DNA of 64,000 bases from Corynebacterium sp. P4-C1 (GTDB lineage: Bacteria > Actinomycetota > Actinomycetes > Mycobacteriales > Mycobacteriaceae). Shown here piece after piece: positions 49,031 to 58,130 of this stretch. A program made the position numbers and the translations under genes. The DNA is taken from the NCBI RefSeq assembly GCF_030503595.1, contig NZ_CP129966.1:372001-436000 (forward strand). The letters are read 5' to 3'. The notes under the pieces are model-generated. The model was not told the DNA's origin, ran no database searches, and saw only the letters and a list, made by a program, of their open reading frames with translations. Numbering within the stretch: the first letter of the stretch is position 1; every line of letters starts with the position of its first letter.

Positions 49031-49999
49031 GTGGCGTTGACTGCGAAGGTCAAAGACGAACTGTTGGCGGTGACGCCAGCGGGTGTGGATGCCCGTATTG
49101 CCGAAGCCACCGCGATGCTCCGCATTGCCGGCGAATTCACTCAGAGACTGCACGGGATTGAGGTGCGCGCCGATTTCGCCGAGCTCACCGTCGCAGAGCA
49201 TCTGGCCGCCATCATCCGGGATGTCTGCGAGGTCGGTGTTCAAGTCACATCCATCTCGCCGGGCAGCAATTCCCGGGAAGCCCGCTACGAGGTCACGGTC
49301 TCTGACGGGGCCCGCGATGTGATCCGCCGCTTCAAGCTCGTCACCGCTTCCGGCCACCCGGTGGTGGGTCTGCCGCGCACCATCATCTCCGGCACGATTT
49401 CGGAGGTCGAAGCCGCATGGCGCGGTGCCTTCCTGGCCCGTGGGGCACTCACCGAACCGGGCCGCACCGCCAACCTCGAGGTCGTGTGCCCGCGCCAGGA
49501 GGCGGCTCTCGCTCTTGTTGGGTTGGCGCGGCGTCTCTCGGTATCCGCGAAGACCAAAGAAACCCGCGGCACCGAGCGCGTCTTCGTCCGCGACGGAGAC
49601 GGAATCGGCATTCTGCTGTCCCGCATGGGCGCTCCCCGCACCCGTCTCGAGTGGGACGAGAAGCGCAAGACCCGCAATGAGCGCACCAGCGCCAGCCACC
49701 ACGCGAATTTCGACGACGCGAATCAGCGGCGCTCCGCACAGGCTGCAGCGGCCGCAGCGGCCCGCGTCGACCGCGCCATGCAGATTCTCGGCGACGATGT
49801 GCCCGAGCACCTCGCCGACGCTGGCTACCTGCGCGTCAAGCACCGGCACGCGTCCCTCGAGGAACTCGGTCGTCTCGCCGACCCGCAGATGACCAAAGAT
49901 GCCGTCGCCGGCCGCATCCGCCGCCTCCTCTCACTCGCCGATAAGCGCGCAGAAGAGCTCGGCATCCCGGATACCCACGCCGCCGTCCACGAGGATTAG
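49031..49999 (+). CDS. whiA: WhiA, DNA-binding regulator (sporulation/cell division family)
   Basis: Combines a degenerate LAGLIDADG homing-endonuclease-like N-domain (LTAKVKDELLAV, EAAWRGAFLARGALTEPGR) with a C-terminal helix-turn-helix (HRHASLEELGRLADPQMTKDAVAGRIRRL). In streptomycetes WhiA activates division genes; in non-sporulating corynebacteria its targets are unknown. Length is 322 aa. The GTG start follows AAAGGGAG. Confidence 0.94.
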   Translation: MALTAKVKDELLAVTPAGVDARIAEATAMLRIAGEFTQRLHGIEVRADFAELTVAEHLAAIIRDVCEVGVQVTSISPGSNSREARYEVTVSDGARDVIRRFKLVTASGHPVVGLPRTIISGTISEVEAAWRGAFLARGALTEPGRTANLEVVCPRQEAALALVGLARRLSVSAKTKETRGTERVFVRDGDGIGILLSRMGAPRTRLEWDEKRKTRNERTSASHHANFDDANQRRSAQAAAAAAARVDRAMQILGDDVPEHLADAGYLRVKHRHASLEELGRLADPQMTKDAVAGRIRRLLSLADKRAEELGIPDTHAAVHED

Positions 50000-50126
50000 A
50001 CGCGCGGAACCCCCTCTAGCAGCTACGGCTGCGGCACCCCTATCTGCCGTAACGACGCTGGCTGGGCGGGGAAGAGCGGGGCCCGGGGAGCGTCGAAAAG
50101 CGTCTGCAGGGGAGAGAGCATTTCTC

Positions 50127-50132
50127 TACACT
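50127..50132 (+). promoter_or_regulatory. Candidate -10 hexamer TACACT for gap
   Basis: TACACT fits TAnnnT; transcription would begin near 50139 and give a 75-nt leader. The 214-nt gap also contains a TTGACA at 50152-50157 without a good partner -10, so a second promoter is possible. Nothing else is evident in the gap. Confidence 0.4.
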
Positions 50133-50168
50133 GGGTTTTGAAGGCCGCGAGTTGACAACATCTCGTAA

Positions 50169-51224
<1,056 letters not shown>

Positions 51225-51247
51225 ACACCAGTTCTTCCACGCGAGCC

Positions 51248-51282
51248 GCCCGGGGAGAGTGCAGCACGCACCCTGTCCGGGC
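51248..51282 (+). other. Strong hairpin between gap and pgk
   Basis: GCCCGGGGAGAGTGC (51248-51262) and GCACCCTGTCCGGGC (51268-51282) pair with two internal mismatches around a 5-nt loop. No T-run follows, so an RNA-stability or processing element is likelier than a terminator. Confidence 0.5.
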
Positions 51283-51323
51283 TTCGCTCGTTCAGCAAAC
51301 ATTCACAAGGAGTTCAATCCACC

Positions 51324-52544
51324 ATGGCTGTACGTTCCATCGACGAGCTGCTCAAAGAAGGCGTCGACGGGCGCCACGTGCTCGTCCGCTCCGACTTCAA
51401 CGTCCCGCTCGACGACGACGGCAACATCACGGACGCGGGCCGCATCGACGCGTCGCTGCGCACCATCAAGGCGCTTATCGACGGTGGCGCAAAGGTCATC
51501 CTCACCGCCCACCTCGGCCGCCCCAAAGGTGAAGTGAACCCGAAGTATTCCCTCAAGCCTGTCGCAGAGGCCCTGTCCGAGAAGCTCGGCCAGTACGTCG
51601 CCCTGGCATCTGACGTCACCGGCGAGGACGCTCACGAGCGTGCCAACGGCCTGTCCGAAGGCGATGTGCTCCTCGTCGAGAATGTGCGTTTCGACGCCCG
51701 CGAGACCTCTAAGGACGAGTCCGAGCGCGGCACCTTCGCCGACGAGCTCGCTGCCCTCGCCGCAGATAACGGCGCCTTCGTCTCCGACGGATTCGGTGTC
51801 GTCCACCGCGCGCAGGCATCCGTCTACGACGTTGCTAAGCGTCTGCCCGCCTACGCCGGTTACCTGGTCCAGGACGAGGTGGAAAAGCTCGCCTCCGTCA
51901 AGGAAAACCCGACCTCCCCGTACGTCGTCGTTCTCGGCGGCTCCAAGGTATCCGACAAGCTGGGCGTCATCGAGGCGCTGGCCGAGAAGGCTGACAAGGT
52001 CATCATCGGCGGCGGCATGTGCTACACGTTCCTCACCGCACAGGGCCACAACACCCAGGCCTCCCTGCTGCAGGAGGAGATGGTGGACACCTGCAAGGAG
52101 CTGATCGAGAAGTACGGCGACAAGATTGTTTTGCCGGTCGACCTCGTCGCGGCCTCCGAGTTCGACAACGACGCTGACCGCAAGGTCGTCGACCTCGACG
52201 GCACCCCGGAGGGCTGGATGTCCCTCGACATCGGCCCGGAGACCGCAAAGAAGTACGCCGAGATCATCGCCGACTCCAAGACCGTGTTCTGGAACGGCCC
52301 GATGGGCGTGTTCGAGAAGTCCAACTTCGCCGACGGAACCCGCGCGGTCGCCCAGGCCATGATCGACGCCACCGCGAACAACGGTTCCTTCACCGTGGTC
52401 GGCGGCGGCGACTCTGCCGCATCCGTGCGCACTCTCGGCCTTAACGATGACGGCTTCTCCCACATCTCCACCGGCGGCGGCGCTTCCCTCGAGCTCGTCG
52501 AAGGTAAGGAACTTCCGGGCGTTGCAGTCCTGGAACAGAACTAA
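51324..52544 (+). CDS. pgk: Phosphoglycerate kinase
   Basis: Transfers phosphate from 1,3-bisphosphoglycerate to ADP. Motifs are [48 protein letters not shown] and [11 protein letters not shown]. Length is 406 aa. It has AAGGAG upstream and is 20 nt from tpiA. Confidence 0.97.
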   Translation: MAVRSIDELLKEGVDGRHVLVRSDFNVPLDDDGNITDAGRIDASLRTIKALIDGGAKVILTAHLGRPKGEVNPKYSLKPVAEALSEKLGQYVALASDVTGEDAHERANGLSEGDVLLVENVRFDARETSKDESERGTFADELAALAADNGAFVSDGFGVVHRAQASVYDVAKRLPAYAGYLVQDEVEKLASVKENPTSPYVVVLGGSKVSDKLGVIEALAEKADKVIIGGGMCYTFLTAQGHNTQASLLQEEMVDTCKELIEKYGDKIVLPVDLVAASEFDNDADRKVVDLDGTPEGWMSLDIGPETAKKYAEIIADSKTVFWNGPMGVFEKSNFADGTRAVAQAMIDATANNGSFTVVGGGDSAASVRTLGLNDDGFSHISTGGGASLELVEGKELPGVAVLEQN

Positions 52545-52564
52545 AGCGAAAGGAGCCACCAACC

Positions 52565-53350
52565 ATGGCACGCACACCACTCATTGCCGGTAACTGGAAG
52601 ATGAACCACGACCACCTCGAGGCCATCTCCCAGGCGCAGCGCCTCGCATTCGCCCTGCCGGGCGACTACTACGAGGACGTCGACGTGGCGCTCACCGTCC
52701 CCTTCACCGACCTGCGCTCCCTGCAGACCCTGGTCCAGGGGGACAAGCTGAAGATCACCTACGGTGCCCAGGACGTCTCCGCCCACGAGTCGGGCGCCTA
52801 CACCGGTGAAGTCTCCGCCGCGATGCTGGCGAAGCTCGATTGCACCTGGGTCGTCGTCGGCCACTCCGAGCGCCGCGACTACCACAATGAGTCGAACGAG
52901 CTCGTCGCCGCTAAGGCCAAGGCAGCACTCGACAACGGTATCAGCCCGATCGTGTGCGTCGGTGAGCCCTTGGAGGTGCGGGAGGCAGGGGAGCAGGTGG
53001 ATTTCGTCGTCAAGCAAACGCGCGAATCTCTCGCTGGCCTGTCCACCGAGAAACTCTCGAAGACCGTGATCGCCTACGAGCCCGTGTGGGCCATCGGCAC
53101 CGGCAAAAGCGCCTCCGCAGAGGACGCGCAGGAGATCTGCGCCGCCATCCGCGGCCTCATCGCCGAGCTTGCCGACGACACCGTCGCCTCCTCCATCCGC
53201 ATCCTCTACGGCGGGTCCGTGAAGGCCGACACTATCGCCGACATCATCGGCCAGCCCGATGTCGACGGCGGCCTCGTCGGCGGCGCATCCCTCGACGGTA
53301 ACGACTTCGCCAAGCTCGCCGCCGCCGCAGGCGACGCCGTCCGCGCCTAG
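52565..53350 (+). CDS. tpiA: Triosephosphate isomerase
   Basis: Interconverts dihydroxyacetone phosphate and glyceraldehyde-3-[19 protein letters not shown] (catalytic His) and [14 protein letters not shown] (catalytic Glu) are present, then [11 protein letters not shown]. Length is 261 aa. In C. glutamicum the next gene is ppc; here secG follows directly after 106 nt. Confidence 0.97.
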   Translation: MARTPLIAGNWKMNHDHLEAISQAQRLAFALPGDYYEDVDVALTVPFTDLRSLQTLVQGDKLKITYGAQDVSAHESGAYTGEVSAAMLAKLDCTWVVVGHSERRDYHNESNELVAAKAKAALDNGISPIVCVGEPLEVREAGEQVDFVVKQTRESLAGLSTEKLSKTVIAYEPVWAIGTGKSASAEDAQEICAAIRGLIAELADDTVASSIRILYGGSVKADTIADIIGQPDVDGGLVGGASLDGNDFAKLAAAAGDAVRA

Positions 53351-53364
53351 CCCCTTCCGTGAAA

Positions 53365-53391
53365 GCCTCCCCGGCACGTCGATGCTGGGGA
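53365..53391 (+). terminator. Possible terminator hairpin after tpiA
   Basis: GCCTCCCCGGCA and TGCTGGGGAAGC can pair with two G-U pairs around CGTCGA. No T-run follows, so this is tentative. Confidence 0.45.
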
Positions 53392-53398
53392 AGCTTCG

Positions 53399-53421
53399 CC
53401 GTTCATGTAACATGTGAACGG
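53399..53421. promoter_or_regulatory. Inverted repeat over the secG promoter
   Basis: CCGTTCA (53399-53405) and TGAACGG (53415-53421) are perfect 7-bp arms around TGTAACATG, which itself contains a -10-like TAACAT (53408-53413). It lies 36 nt before the secG ATG, so a repressor bound here would cover the promoter. Confidence 0.45.
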
Positions 53422-53456
53422 TTAACCGCCCGTACCCGATATGGAGGCATCTTCAC

Positions 53457-53693
53457 ATGGCCATCGCACTGCAGATCATCCTGGTTATCGCATCCCTGCT
53501 GATGACCGTCTTCGTTCTGCTGCACAAGGGCAAAGGTGGCGGCCTGTCCTCCCTCTTCGGCGGCGGCGTCCAGGCGAACCTGTCCGGTTCCACCGTCGTG
53601 GAGAAGAACCTCGACCGCTACACCGTGGCTGTGGCGATCATCTGGATCGTCTGCATCATTGGCCTGAACCTTATCCAGGCGTACGGCCTGTAG
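53457..53693 (+). CDS. secG: Preprotein translocase subunit SecG
   Basis: Small SecYEG subunit. 78 aa with two membrane helices (LQIILVIASLLMTVFVLLHK, then VAVAIIWIVCIIGLNLIQ) and the cytoplasmic loop KGKGGGLSSLFGGG. ATG 53457 follows ATGGAGG. A terminator follows. Confidence 0.94.
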   Translation: MAIALQIILVIASLLMTVFVLLHKGKGGGLSSLFGGGVQANLSGSTVVEKNLDRYTVAVAIIWIVCIIGLNLIQAYGL

Positions 53694-53714
53694 ACCTCCG
53701 CATCACGGCTTCCT

Positions 53715-53747
53715 AACGCTCACCAGCTTCGCGTGGTGGGCGTTTTG
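53715..53747 (+). terminator. Rho-independent terminator after secG
   Basis: AACGCTCACCA (53715-53725) and TGGTGGGCGTT (53734-53744) pair around GCTTCGCG, with one G-U pair, and TTTTG follows. Confidence 0.82.
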
Positions 53748-53751
53748 CATG

Positions 53752-53761
53752 CTTATCGACG
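53752..53761 (+). repeat. CTTATCGACG motif, intergenic copy
   Basis: One of 13 exact copies of this 10-mer in the window, here between the secG terminator and the DnaA-box repeat. It lies in no gene, so codon usage cannot explain it. Confidence 0.7.
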
Positions 53762-53783
53762 CCTCCCGCAACCCCTCCCTTGC

Positions 53784-53828
53784 AATTCTGTGGATAAGTC
53801 TTTTCTTGGGTGGGTTATCCACAGAATT
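53784..53828. repeat. Inverted pair of consensus DnaA boxes
   Basis: AATTCTGTGGATAA (53784-53797) and TTATCCACAGAATT (53815-53828) are perfect 14-bp arms with a 17-bp spacer. Each arm holds a consensus DnaA box (TTATCCACA, in opposite orientations). The pair lies 48 bases before the HNH gene. As RNA it could also form a long hairpin followed by a short U-run. Confidence 0.85.
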
Positions 53829-53862
53829 TTCACGCGCGCTTTTTCGGGGTTGCTGTTCTGTT

Positions 53863-53868
53863 TAGCGT
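53863..53868 (+). promoter_or_regulatory. -10 hexamer TAGCGT, leaderless start of the HNH gene
   Basis: TAGCGT ends 7 nt before the ATG at 53876 with no ribosome binding site. Confidence 0.5.
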
Positions 53869-53875
53869 GTGGGTC

Positions 53876-54967
53876 ATGAGCGATTTTGACGCGTTTCTTG
53901 GATCACTTGGCAGCCCGATGGATATCCTGGCTGGTTTCGACCGCCAGGCCGTTGTCGATGCCGGAATCAAGTCCTCGGTGGCCATCGAGGGCGAGAAGGC
54001 GCGCAAGGTCTACTTCGGTGTAACCCGCTACAAGCGCCAACAAGCCAATGCCGTGCGCATTGCCCGGCAGACGTCGAAGTCGTTGGATCAGATTCTGTTC
54101 ATCGAGCAGCACGTCAAAGCCGCCGGCTCGGAGAAGGACAAGTGGAAGCTTCGCCTCGCCCTGCTCTCGGTGCGCGGCGACTACAAGACCTTGCAGCGCC
54201 GCGCGAAAGACATCGTCCCTGACCCGGATGCTGACACACCCGCCCCGGAGTCGTCTGTCCGGTTCGGCCGGACGCGGAAAGGCAAGCGCACCTTCAGCGC
54301 GACCGGCGACGAGGGCGATATTGCTGCGTTGGAGCACGCTCTGCGGAAGGATCTGGATGATAATCGTCCTGAGGGCCCGCAGATGTACGAGGCGTTTGAT
54401 GCGTTGCTCAAAAACGGCGGTGGTGTCGCCGCATCTGTCCCACGCCCCCTAATCCAGATCCCGCTTCCCGACTATGTGTCAATCCTCGGCGGCCAAGGCG
54501 ATGAGACCGTCCTGGGTCTGTCAGATGGCACCACGATGACCGGTGCGGAGTACCTGACCCACCATCACTCGAAGGACTTGGAGGTGGCCTTGTTCCACCC
54601 GCAGGCAGGACCGGTGAACCTGTACAGCACGAAACGGTTCGCCAACGCCAAGCAACGCGACCTGGCGCGTGCGACACTCACGACCTGTCCGGTGCCGGAC
54701 TGTAGGCACGCGGCCGATAACTGCGAGGTCCACCACATCACACCCTGGGCCCGCGGCGGGCCGACGAATATGGACAACCTGTCCATCTTGTGTAGGTACC
54801 ACAACCGCACCAACGACGACGACCCCCACGGATGCGCGGAGGAACCCCAACATGGGTCTCCCCGCGCGGAACACCAGTACCGAACACCACACACCAATAC
54901 GGTGCAATGCACCTGTTGTTCGGAAGCTAGTTCGCGACATAGCGAAACGGCCGCAGACACAGTCTGA
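53876..54967 (+). CDS. HNH endonuclease-family protein (13E12/DUF222-like)
   Basis: Probable DNA nuclease of the multicopy actinobacterial DUF222/13E12 type. The first 260 residues are a helical, charged domain I cannot assign. The HNH module begins at CPVPDC (C271, C276), continues with EVHHITPWARGG (H286, H287), and ends NLSILCRYHNR (N301, H309, N310). After it, 50 residues are low-complexity with a CTCC cluster. Length is 363 aa. ATG 53876 is preferred to 53810, which lies inside the DnaA-box dyad. The gene stands alone between secG and a convergent lipoprotein gene and is bracketed by repeats, so it may be mobile. Confidence 0.8.
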   Translation: MSDFDAFLGSLGSPMDILAGFDRQAVVDAGIKSSVAIEGEKARKVYFGVTRYKRQQANAVRIARQTSKSLDQILFIEQHVKAAGSEKDKWKLRLALLSVRGDYKTLQRRAKDIVPDPDADTPAPESSVRFGRTRKGKRTFSATGDEGDIAALEHALRKDLDDNRPEGPQMYEAFDALLKNGGGVAASVPRPLIQIPLPDYVSILGGQGDETVLGLSDGTTMTGAEYLTHHHSKDLEVALFHPQAGPVNLYSTKRFANAKQRDLARATLTTCPVPDCRHAADNCEVHHITPWARGGPTNMDNLSILCRYHNRTNDDDPHGCAEEPQHGSPRAEHQYRTPHTNTVQCTCCSEASSRHSETAADTV

Positions 54968-54990
54968 CCACGCGGGTCAGGCATGTTTAC

Positions 54991-55130
54991 GGCCACTTCG
55001 GTGCGCGACTTTCACGACGCGGCAATCAGGCACGCCCACCGGCCGCTTCGGTGCGCCCGAAAGTACGGCGCAGCGTCGACGCAGTTCACGCAGTTAACGG
55101 ATGACAACCGGCCGCTTCGGCGAGCCCGAA
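54991..55130 (+). repeat. Three degenerate direct repeats downstream of the HNH gene
   Basis: The core GGCCRCTTCGGTGCG occurs at 54991 (GGCCACTTCGGTGCGCGA) and 55041 (GGCCGCTTCGGTGCGCCCGA), with a third variant, GGCCGCTTCGGCGAGCCCGA, at 55110. TCAGGCA precedes the first two copies. They fill most of the gap between the convergent HNH and GDPD genes. Confidence 0.7.
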
Positions 55131-55131
55131 T

Positions 55132-56268
55132 CTAGCGGGAGTAGTCCACGGACTGCTCGTCGAGGATCGTCTTCAGCATCGTCGGGTAGTCGGTGATGAT
55201 GCCGTCGACGCCCGCCTCGATCTGTCCGCGCATGGTGGCTTCGTCGTTGACAGTCCACGGGATGACGCGGAGCCCGGCGTCGTGAGCTTTTTGGATGTAT
55301 TCGGGGGTGGCGACGGGGTTGTAGTCGTCGTCGCCGGCTTCGGCGTCGCTGGGCACGGAATAGCCGGGGGAGAGAACTGCGGCCCCGATGTGCCGAGCGG
55401 CTTCGACGATATCGCCGCCGACAGAGTCGTAGTCAACATCGCCGGTCCAGGGGGAGTCGGGGACCCAGGTGGTGTCGTCGTAAAGCATGATGAGCGGAAC
55501 GTCCGGGTTCTTCTCGCGCACGAGCGGGAGGCTGCGCCAGTCGAAGGATTGAATCATGAGGCGGTCAGTCGTGCCAGCCTCATCGGCGGCGGCGAGGATC
55601 GCGTCGACGAATTCCTGGGGTTCGGCGGACTTGTCGCGCTCCTCGGCCTCGATTTTCGTCTCGATGTTGAAGTAGACGTCGTCGTCACTCGATGCCAGCT
55701 CGAACAGCTCGGGGAGATCGATGAGCTTATTGCCGTCGACCGGTACTTGGTCGGGGAAGTCCTCGAGCTTGACGTCGCATTCGAGGGTCTGGAGTTGCTC
55801 CCACGTGAGGTCGTGAACCAGCTTTCCAACGTACGGGAACTGCTCATCGTCCGCCTCGACCGGCTCGGTGTCGCGGCATTTATCAGTCTGAATCTCCGGG
55901 TCGTGCCAGACGACGGGCACACCGTCGGCCGACATGACGATATCGAGCTCGAGGGTGGTCACGCCCATCGCGAGGGATTCTTCGAAGGCTGTGCGGGATT
56001 CCTCGGTCCATTCGCCGCGCCCGCCGCGGTGCGACTGGAGGTCGAAGTTCGGCGGAAGATTCGCATTGCTTATCGACGCCCCGTCCCCCGCCTCCGCAGA
56101 CACCGTCCCCGCTGCCTGCGAGGAGGATTCGGTGGGTTGTTCACTTGCCGGTTCGGCGTTGTCAGATGGGCTGCAGGCCGTGAGCGCGAGTGTGGTGGGC
56201 AGTAGGAGGGCGAGGGCGCCACGGGCGGCGGTAGTGCGGGTGTTGGCGCGGGAAGAACGGTTCCGCAT
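55132..56268 (-). CDS. Glycerophosphodiester phosphodiesterase-family lipoprotein
   Basis: Predicted to hydrolyse glycerophosphodiesters outside the membrane. The signal peptide ends in the lipobox LALTAC with Cys32; a Ser/Glu/Ala linker follows. The GDPD signature is present: QSHRGGRGEW (H80, R81), LELDIVMSADGVPVVWHDP (metal Glu107, Asp109; His122), and later an FNIETK-type segment, ending with VIPWTVNDEATM and GVDGIITDYP. The usual ENT motif reads EES here. Length is 378 aa. ATG 56268 has GGAGAG upstream. The substrate is not known. Confidence 0.88.
   Translation of the reverse strand: MRNRSSRANTRTTAARGALALLLPTTLALTACSPSDNAEPASEQPTESSSQAAGTVSAEAGDGASISNANLPPNFDLQSHRGGRGEWTEESRTAFEESLAMGVTTLELDIVMSADGVPVVWHDPEIQTDKCRDTEPVEADDEQFPYVGKLVHDLTWEQLQTLECDVKLEDFPDQVPVDGNKLIDLPELFELASSDDDVYFNIETKIEAEERDKSAEPQEFVDAILAAADEAGTTDRLMIQSFDWRSLPLVREKNPDVPLIMLYDDTTWVPDSPWTGDVDYDSVGGDIVEAARHIGAAVLSPGYSVPSDAEAGDDDYNPVATPEYIQKAHDAGLRVIPWTVNDEATMRGQIEAGVDGIITDYPTMLKTILDEQSVDYSR
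56069..56078 (+). repeat. CTTATCGACG motif inside the GDPD linker
   Basis: This copy falls in the third reading frame relative to most others (codons TCG ATA AGC on the coding strand) and uses the rare Ile codon ATA. Confidence 0.6.
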
Positions 56269-56404
56269 AGGTATCTCTCCAAGTCGGTGCTGTTGTGTGT
56301 GCAAGTAAATGCACTGCCCGATGGTAGAGATCCGGCCGGGGGAGCGCCGTGCAGTGTTCAGACATGCCGATGTGTTCCGAACCGGCACGCTCTAGTGAGG
56401 GGGG

Positions 56405-57133
56405 CTACTGGGCCGGGGAGAACGCGTCCTCGGCGACGAAGAGGGTGGTCTCCGCGAGAGCCGGCACTCGGGTGACGGGCCACTCGTCGGACGGTTCGCC
56501 GTCGACGAGGTGGCTGATTGCCTCGGCTTTTTCGGAGCCGGAGACGAGCAGCCAGACTTCCTTCGCTCGGGCGACAGCAGGCAGCGTCAAGGTGATGCGC
56601 TCCGCGGGCGGCTTCGGGGAATCGTAGACGCCGACGACGAGCTTCTCCTCTTCGTCCAGCGCCGCGGAGGAGGGGAACAGGGAGTTGATGTGGCCGTCGG
56701 GGCCCATGCCGAGCAGGTGCAGGTCAAACCCGCGCGGGGCGTGCTGCTGGATGGCGTTGGAGTAGTACGCAGCCGTGTCGTCGAGCGGCAGATTCCCCGG
56801 GCGGTAGCCGTGGATATTCGCCTCGGGGATGTTGACGTGGTTGAGCAGGGCGTAGCGTGCCTGCCCCTCATTCGAGTCCGGGTCGTAGACGGGGACGTTG
56901 CGCTCGTCGCCGAAGAAGACGTGGATGCGGGACCAGTCGAGGTTCTTAGCGCGCACGAGGCGGGAGAGGAGCTTGATGCCGGCGCCGCCGCCGGTGAAGA
57001 CTACGCGTGCGACACCGTCCCCGTGAACACCGCCGGTGTCGGAGGTGATGATCTCGGTGACGGTGTCGATGAAGCGGGAGGAGGCTTCGTCAATAAGCAC
57101 ATCGAGATTGGGGACGTTTTCGACGGTAATCAT
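56405..57133 (-). CDS. pgl: 6-phosphogluconolactonase
   Basis: Hydrolyses 6-phosphogluconolactone in the oxidative pentose phosphate pathway (devB in older annotations). Motifs are VVFTGGGAGIKLL, VFFGDERNVP, HLLGMGPDGHINSLFP (catalytic Asp/His region) and ITLTLPAVARAKEVWLLVSG. Length is 242 aa. AAGGAG precedes the ATG. It is the last gene of the tkt-tal-zwf-opcA-pgl set, 37 nt after opcA. The 136-nt gap after it holds nothing notable. Confidence 0.95.
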   Translation of the reverse strand: MITVENVPNLDVLIDEASSRFIDTVTEIITSDTGGVHGDGVARVVFTGGGAGIKLLSRLVRAKNLDWSRIHVFFGDERNVPVYDPDSNEGQARYALLNHVNIPEANIHGYRPGNLPLDDTAAYYSNAIQQHAPRGFDLHLLGMGPDGHINSLFPSSAALDEEEKLVVGVYDSPKPPAERITLTLPAVARAKEVWLLVSGSEKAEAISHLVDGEPSDEWPVTRVPALAETTLFVAEDAFSPAQ

Positions 57134-57170
57134 TGCTATCGCTCCTTCAAAAACTGGCTATCTAACGACT

Positions 57171-58106
57171 CTAGACAAAATTCACTTCCGACAGTGACCG
57201 CAGCGCCTGCGAATACGCCCAGTCGGGGTCGAGGTGGCGGAGTTCCTCGGACAAGCAGTCGGCGTCGCTGCGTGTGCTCATGGCGACGAACGAGTCCGGC
57301 AGCCCCGGGGCCTGCACACGGAGGGTCTTGTCGTCCTTGACGCTCACGCACACTGGCCCGGAGGCGCGCTGCAAGGATAGACGGCGGACGGGGAACAGAC
57401 GGGAGGGCTCAGACTTGGTCGTTTCGCTGCAGATCCGGTTGACCGGCGCGTCGAGGGCCGACGCCAGCCACGCCGCGGCGATATCGACACTCGGGTCATC
57501 TGCGGGCCCATCGATTTCCACGGAGGCGACGGGTTCGTGAGGGTAGCGGTCGAGCGCGGAGGCGACGACGCCGCGCCAGTGCGTGATCCGGGACCACAGC
57601 ATGTCGGAGTCGCCGGGGCAGTAGCCGTTGGCGAGGCGCATGAGGGTGTTGCCGTCGACGTCCTCCCGGGCGTTCGTGATGCGGCGATGCGCGAGTTGCC
57701 CGAGCGGGTGCTCGGCTGGGCGCGCGGGAGCGGTCGACGGCCACCACGCGACAACGGGGGTGTCCGGTAGCAAAAGAGGCGTGACGACGGATGCGAGGTT
57801 ATTCGCCAACTCCCCGTGCAAGTCCATCACGATGATCTCCGAAGCCCCGGCGTCATCTGCGAGGATGGCCTGGGCATCGAGGATGTTTTCCCCTTCGGGG
57901 TTGCCGGTGATCAGCATGAGCACGCGTGAGGGGTGCTCGTGGGAGGCGGTGCGGACGTGGTCGAGGATGGATTCCACGTCGTCGTGGATGTCGGCGACGA
58001 CGATGAGGGTGAGCACGCGACCGGTGGCCAGGGAGTAGTTCTCTTGGGTGTCCAGCAGCAGTTTCGTGATCTTGCGCGTGGACGTGTCGGACATGGTGAT
58101 GATCAT
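57171..58106 (-). CDS. opcA: OpcA, glucose-6-phosphate dehydrogenase assembly/allosteric factor
   Basis: Required for active glucose-6-phosphate dehydrogenase in actinobacteria and cyanobacteria. The 311-residue protein has the OpcA phrases VLTLIVVADIHDD, VLMLITGNP, LLLPDTPVVAWWPS and WSRITHWRGVVASALD. It lies 24 nt after zwf, so the enzyme and its partner are made together. The ATG at 58106 follows AGGAGA; a second ATG at 58094 is possible. Confidence 0.95.
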   Translation of the reverse strand: MIITMSDTSTRKITKLLLDTQENYSLATGRVLTLIVVADIHDDVESILDHVRTASHEHPSRVLMLITGNPEGENILDAQAILADDAGASEIIVMDLHGELANNLASVVTPLLLPDTPVVAWWPSTAPARPAEHPLGQLAHRRITNAREDVDGNTLMRLANGYCPGDSDMLWSRITHWRGVVASALDRYPHEPVASVEIDGPADDPSVDIAAAWLASALDAPVNRICSETTKSEPSRLFPVRRLSLQRASGPVCVSVKDDKTLRVQAPGLPDSFVAMSTRSDADCLSEELRHLDPDWAYSQALRSLSEVNFV

Positions 58107-58130
58107 GTGTGACTCTTCTCCTGCGGAGGA

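Noticed and set aside
53784-53828. Replication origin at the DnaA-box pair
   Set aside because: Only two boxes, no AT-rich unwinding region and no dnaA or dnaN nearby.
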